A program made the translations under genes and the position numbers. The notes beneath the pieces were generated by a model, which did no database searches, had not been told where the DNA came from, and saw nothing but the letters and a program-made list of their open reading frames with translations. Positions 61,873 through 64,000 of a DNA stretch of 64,000 bases are shown here, piece by piece. Source of the DNA: JAKZVK01 sp965237575. GTDB lineage: Bacteria; Acidobacteriota; Terriglobia; Bryobacterales; UBA6623. The DNA is taken from the NCBI GenBank assembly GCA_965237575.1, contig CBDEGI010000004.1, forward strand, positions 3,162,001-3,226,000. The letters are read 5' to 3'. Numbering within the stretch: position 1 is the stretch's first letter; each line of letters opens with the position of its first letter.

Positions 61873-61878
61873 AGAATG
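61873..61878 (+). promoter_or_regulatory. -10 box before the PhyH gene
   Basis: TAGAAT, 17 nt before GTG 61896. A GGAG lies 8 nt before the GTG, so this gene has a short leader with a ribosome site. Confidence 0.4.
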
Positions 61879-61895
61879 AGGCCGGAGTCGGTGAC

Positions 61896-62645
61896 GTGAA
61901 CCTCGATCGAACGCAACGTGACCGATATTGGGAAACCGGTTGGCTCGTCACCGAAGGAGTCTTCGAGCCCGAGGAGGCTGACCGCGTCGCCGACGCTCTG
62001 CTCGCCGTGGCCGAACGCGAGCGCGAGACGGCGAAGCCGGGGTACAACGTCGATATCTCCTCCGATGGTGCGCACCAAGCGCCACGCAAGATCAATGAGC
62101 CATTCGCGAAGGACCCGCTGTTCCGCTCCTTCCTTCTGAACAAGCGTCTGCTAACGCCTCTCGAATCACTCCTTGGCGCTAGGCCCCTGCTGTTGATCGA
62201 CCAGGCGCTCATGAAGCCGCCGCATTTCGGCTCCCTCAAGCCCTACCACCAGGACAACTTCTACTTCCGTTGCCATCCTGACGACGAGGTCATCACCGCC
62301 TGGATCGCGCTCGACGACGTGGACGTCGAGAATGGCTGCCTGCGCTACATCGACGGTTCGCACCGCGGGCCGATCCTGCCGCACGAGCCTGTGCCGGGGG
62401 AAGACTACAACTTCGTCCCGCCGCCCGAGTTGGTCGACTTAACCCGGGAGTCACTGGCGCCGGTGGGCAAGGGCGGGGTCGTGTTCCATCATTCGAAGAC
62501 CCTTCACACATCTCACCGCAACGAATCCGGCCGCTGGCGCCGGGCCTACGCCTCTCACTGGGTCACCTCGCGCGTGACCTCGGAAACCGAGCGCGTCGAG
62601 AAGGCCCATTTCAACCAGCCGGAGTTCCGGCCCCTGTTCTCCTAA
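61896..62645 (+). CDS. Phytanoyl-CoA dioxygenase (PhyH) family protein
   Basis: A 249-residue Fe(II)/2-oxoglutarate oxygenase. The iron triad is suggested by YHQDNFYF (His/Asp) and HTSHRNESGRWRRAY (His, then the Arg that binds 2-oxoglutarate). CLRYIDGSHRGPILPHEPV and KGGVVFHHSKTLH are family-typical. Members hydroxylate diverse small molecules, so the substrate is not predictable. Cytoplasmic, GTG start. Confidence 0.88.
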   Translation: MNLDRTQRDRYWETGWLVTEGVFEPEEADRVADALLAVAERERETAKPGYNVDISSDGAHQAPRKINEPFAKDPLFRSFLLNKRLLTPLESLLGARPLLLIDQALMKPPHFGSLKPYHQDNFYFRCHPDDEVITAWIALDDVDVENGCLRYIDGSHRGPILPHEPVPGEDYNFVPPPELVDLTRESLAPVGKGGVVFHHSKTLHTSHRNESGRWRRAYASHWVTSRVTSETERVEKAHFNQPEFRPLFS

Positions 62646-62833
62646 GCCCGGCTCCCGAGTCGTCGTCGCTCACTGGGCAGGAGGAATGCCTAGCCCAGTG
62701 TACAGCCAAGCGCCCGCGCCGGCGGATACGTCGTGGGTGCGGCTCCCTCTGCCAGTTTCGCCCGACACTGTCGGCGCAATCTTCCCCTGTCGAACCCGCC
62801 ACGTGCGCTACATCCCGGCGCTACGGAACTGAA

Positions 62834-62849
62834 AAGAAAGGCCTTTCTT
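62834..62849. promoter_or_regulatory. 16-bp perfect palindrome (possible activator site)
   Basis: AAGAAAGG followed by its reverse complement CCTTTCTT, with no spacer. Its end is 14 bp upstream of the sigma-54-like promoter. Enhancer sites for sigma-54 are usually farther upstream, so it may instead bind a repressor or IHF-like protein. Confidence 0.45.
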
Positions 62850-62863
62850 CCATGAGCCGCCAG

Positions 62864-62879
62864 TGGCATGGTTCTTGCC
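62864..62879 (+). promoter_or_regulatory. Probable sigma-54 promoter
   Basis: TGGCATGGTTCTTGCC matches the TGGCACG-N4-TTGC consensus with one difference, and has GG at -24 and GC at -12 in correct spacing. It lies ~180 nt upstream of the START-like gene in the same orientation. No bEBP gene is in the window. Confidence 0.55.
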
Positions 62880-63055
62880 TGTACCCCGGCGTTATCGCCC
62901 GAAGTACGGAATGAAACCGGTATTTCATCCAACCCACGGGAGGAAGACCTGACGACTCGCCCCGCACCGACGATCGAAGCGGCCGCCGGCCCGGCTCCGG
63001 GTGTTGACCCCGGGAATGGGAGCGGTCGGTGGGAGCGAACTCGGGAGCGAGAGAC

Positions 63056-63952
63056 ATGACGAACAACTCTTACAAAACCTCTTGGCACGGGCGCTGGCCG
63101 CTGTTGACCCTCCTGACGCTTCTCGCCGCACCGTTGCACGCGGCGAAACTAGCGCCGAGGACGCTGGCCGACTTTGCCGACTACCTCTGTGACAAGGAGA
63201 TGGACCTCGAACAGCGGATCGCCGGCAGGGAGGCCTTCTTGTGGGCCCTGGAATCGGACGAACGGACGCGCGGCCTGAGGGAAGGCGAAATCTACGTCAA
63301 GCCCACCAACGGCAAGGGCGAAACCGACATCGACGGCGGCTTGGTCCACGACTGGGTGGGGGCGGCGTTCATTCCCGGGGTCACCTTGGAGGAAACGCTG
63401 TCGACCATTCAGGACTACGACAACCACAAGCGCTTCTACTCGGCCGAAGTGATGGATTCCAAACTTCTTCGCAGGAATGGCGATGACTACCGGATCTTCC
63501 TCCGTCTCCAGAAGCACAAGATCATCACCGTCGTGCTCAATACGCAACATACCGTCCGCTACCACCAGTTGGGGCCGGACCGCGCCTACAGCCGCTCCTA
63601 CACCACGGCCATCCGGGAGGTGAGCGCGCCCGGCGAGCCGAGCGAGATGGAGCTGCCTGCCGGAAAAGATCATGGCTTCCTGTGGCGCCTGCACAGCTAT
63701 TGGCGCTTTCATGGCCCGGCTCGCTTTCAAGAAACCCCCGAGGGCGTGTACGTCGAAGCGGACGTGGTGGGGCTGACCCGCGGCGTCCCGTTCGGACTCG
63801 GCTGGCTGATCAAGCCCATCATCCGGTCGCTGCCGCGGCACTCCCTCGAAAGCATGTTGCGGGCGACGCGCGAGGCGGTGCTTTTGCGCAACTCGGCGGT
63901 GCGAGTTTCTCGAATGTGCGCGTCGAAGGCGGGCCTGAGCGATGCTGAATAG
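63056..63952 (+). CDS. Secreted START/SRPBCC-like protein
   Basis: A 298-residue protein with a signal peptide (WPLLTLLTLLAAPLHAA). A START-like hydrophobic-cavity domain follows: GAAFIPGVTLEETLSTIQDY, DYRIFLRLQKHKIITVVLNT and VYVEADVVGLTRGVPFG. A C-terminal amphipathic region (LGWLIKPIIRSLPRHSLESM) may associate with membrane. It may bind a lipid or polyketide. GGGAG supports the ATG. The next gene starts within its last codons. Confidence 0.75.
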   Translation: MTNNSYKTSWHGRWPLLTLLTLLAAPLHAAKLAPRTLADFADYLCDKEMDLEQRIAGREAFLWALESDERTRGLREGEIYVKPTNGKGETDIDGGLVHDWVGAAFIPGVTLEETLSTIQDYDNHKRFYSAEVMDSKLLRRNGDDYRIFLRLQKHKIITVVLNTQHTVRYHQLGPDRAYSRSYTTAIREVSAPGEPSEMELPAGKDHGFLWRLHSYWRFHGPARFQETPEGVYVEADVVGLTRGVPFGLGWLIKPIIRSLPRHSLESMLRATREAVLLRNSAVRVSRMCASKAGLSDAE

Positions 63953-64000
63953 CATCAAGAGCCCGGTCGTGCAGAGCGTGCTGGCCCTGGGCATCTGGGG
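63942..64000 (+). CDS. Partial gene running off the right edge
   Basis: It starts with ATG inside the end of the START-like gene (11-bp overlap) and reads LNSIKSPVVQSVLALGIWG, a basic start followed by a hydrophobic stretch. It is probably the signal or membrane anchor of a protein co-transcribed with the START-like gene. Too short to identify. Confidence 0.5.
   Translation, partial: MLNSIKSPVVQSVLALGIW

Larger units (their letters stand above)
62646..63055. other. Long intergenic leader with palindrome and sigma-54 site
   Basis: About 410 bp before the START-like gene. It contains the palindrome at 62834-62849 and the sigma-54 match at 62864-62879. A short GA-rich region then leads to the ribosome site GGGAG near 63043. 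I see no ORF with protein-like features. Confidence 0.5.

Overview
The window is high-GC bacterial chromosome, most likely from an acidobacterium of the Bryobacterales/Solibacter type. The support is the Solibacter-type repeat domain fused to other proteins (37912-40136, 40269-41852), many exported propeller and quinoprotein-like proteins, DUF1080, a secreted lectin-like protein, and a kinase-PEGA-SUMF1 protein. Lineage is inferred from gene content; no rRNA is present. The only RNA gene I can support is tRNA-Asp (9933-10009, minus).

Layout. 1-9.8 kb: tail of a glycosyltransferase-like protein, an SDR oxidoreductase, rmuC, SMP-30, a PAS-GGDEF-EAL regulator, a GSA-type aminotransferase, an M81/MlrC protein and a secreted peroxiredoxin. 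9.9-18 kb: tRNA-Asp and periplasmic proteins (TolB-like propeller, MauG-type di-heme protein, lectin-like protein, cytochrome-quinoprotein). 18-24.7 kb: an exported SelA-like PLP protein, a decayed ISKra4-type element with its accessory gene, a large Planctomycete/Verrucomicrobia-type dehydrogenase with a C-terminal heme site, and a zeta-toxin-like pair. 24.7-30.8 kb: a TRAP transporter whose solute-binding protein is fused in frame to a DUF2784 membrane domain, metF, a propeller protein and a PIG-L deacetylase. 30.9-36.4 kb: an M19 dipeptidase and a lysine/diaminopimelate operon (lysC-dapB-dapA-dapD).

36.4-48.1 kb is an accessory island. It holds an IS91 fossil, an IS1595-family element with terminal repeats and flanking direct repeats, a frameshifted multicopper oxidase, a C-terminally truncated kinase, and several single accessory genes. 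Each of those genes lies between copies of a short double-hairpin repeat (CTTCCG...CGGAAG). The spacing from repeat to gene is nearly constant, which gives a cassette-like arrangement; this is the most unusual feature of the window. 48.1-64 kb: arsM, a GT87-type membrane protein, a quinoprotein, a SAF-domain oxidoreductase, thiE, a GH105 enzyme with a degenerate peptidase-like N-terminus, DUF1080, a Tat-exported mannonate dehydratase-like protein, a propeller-PHP lipoprotein, a PhyH oxygenase and a START-like secreted protein behind a probable sigma-54 promoter.

Together the genes suggest a heterotroph that invests heavily in exported sugar-acid, redox and peptide chemistry. Several genes seem to lack a Shine-Dalgarno and have a TANNAT -10 box only 6-9 nt before the start codon, which points to leaderless or near-leaderless transcripts.
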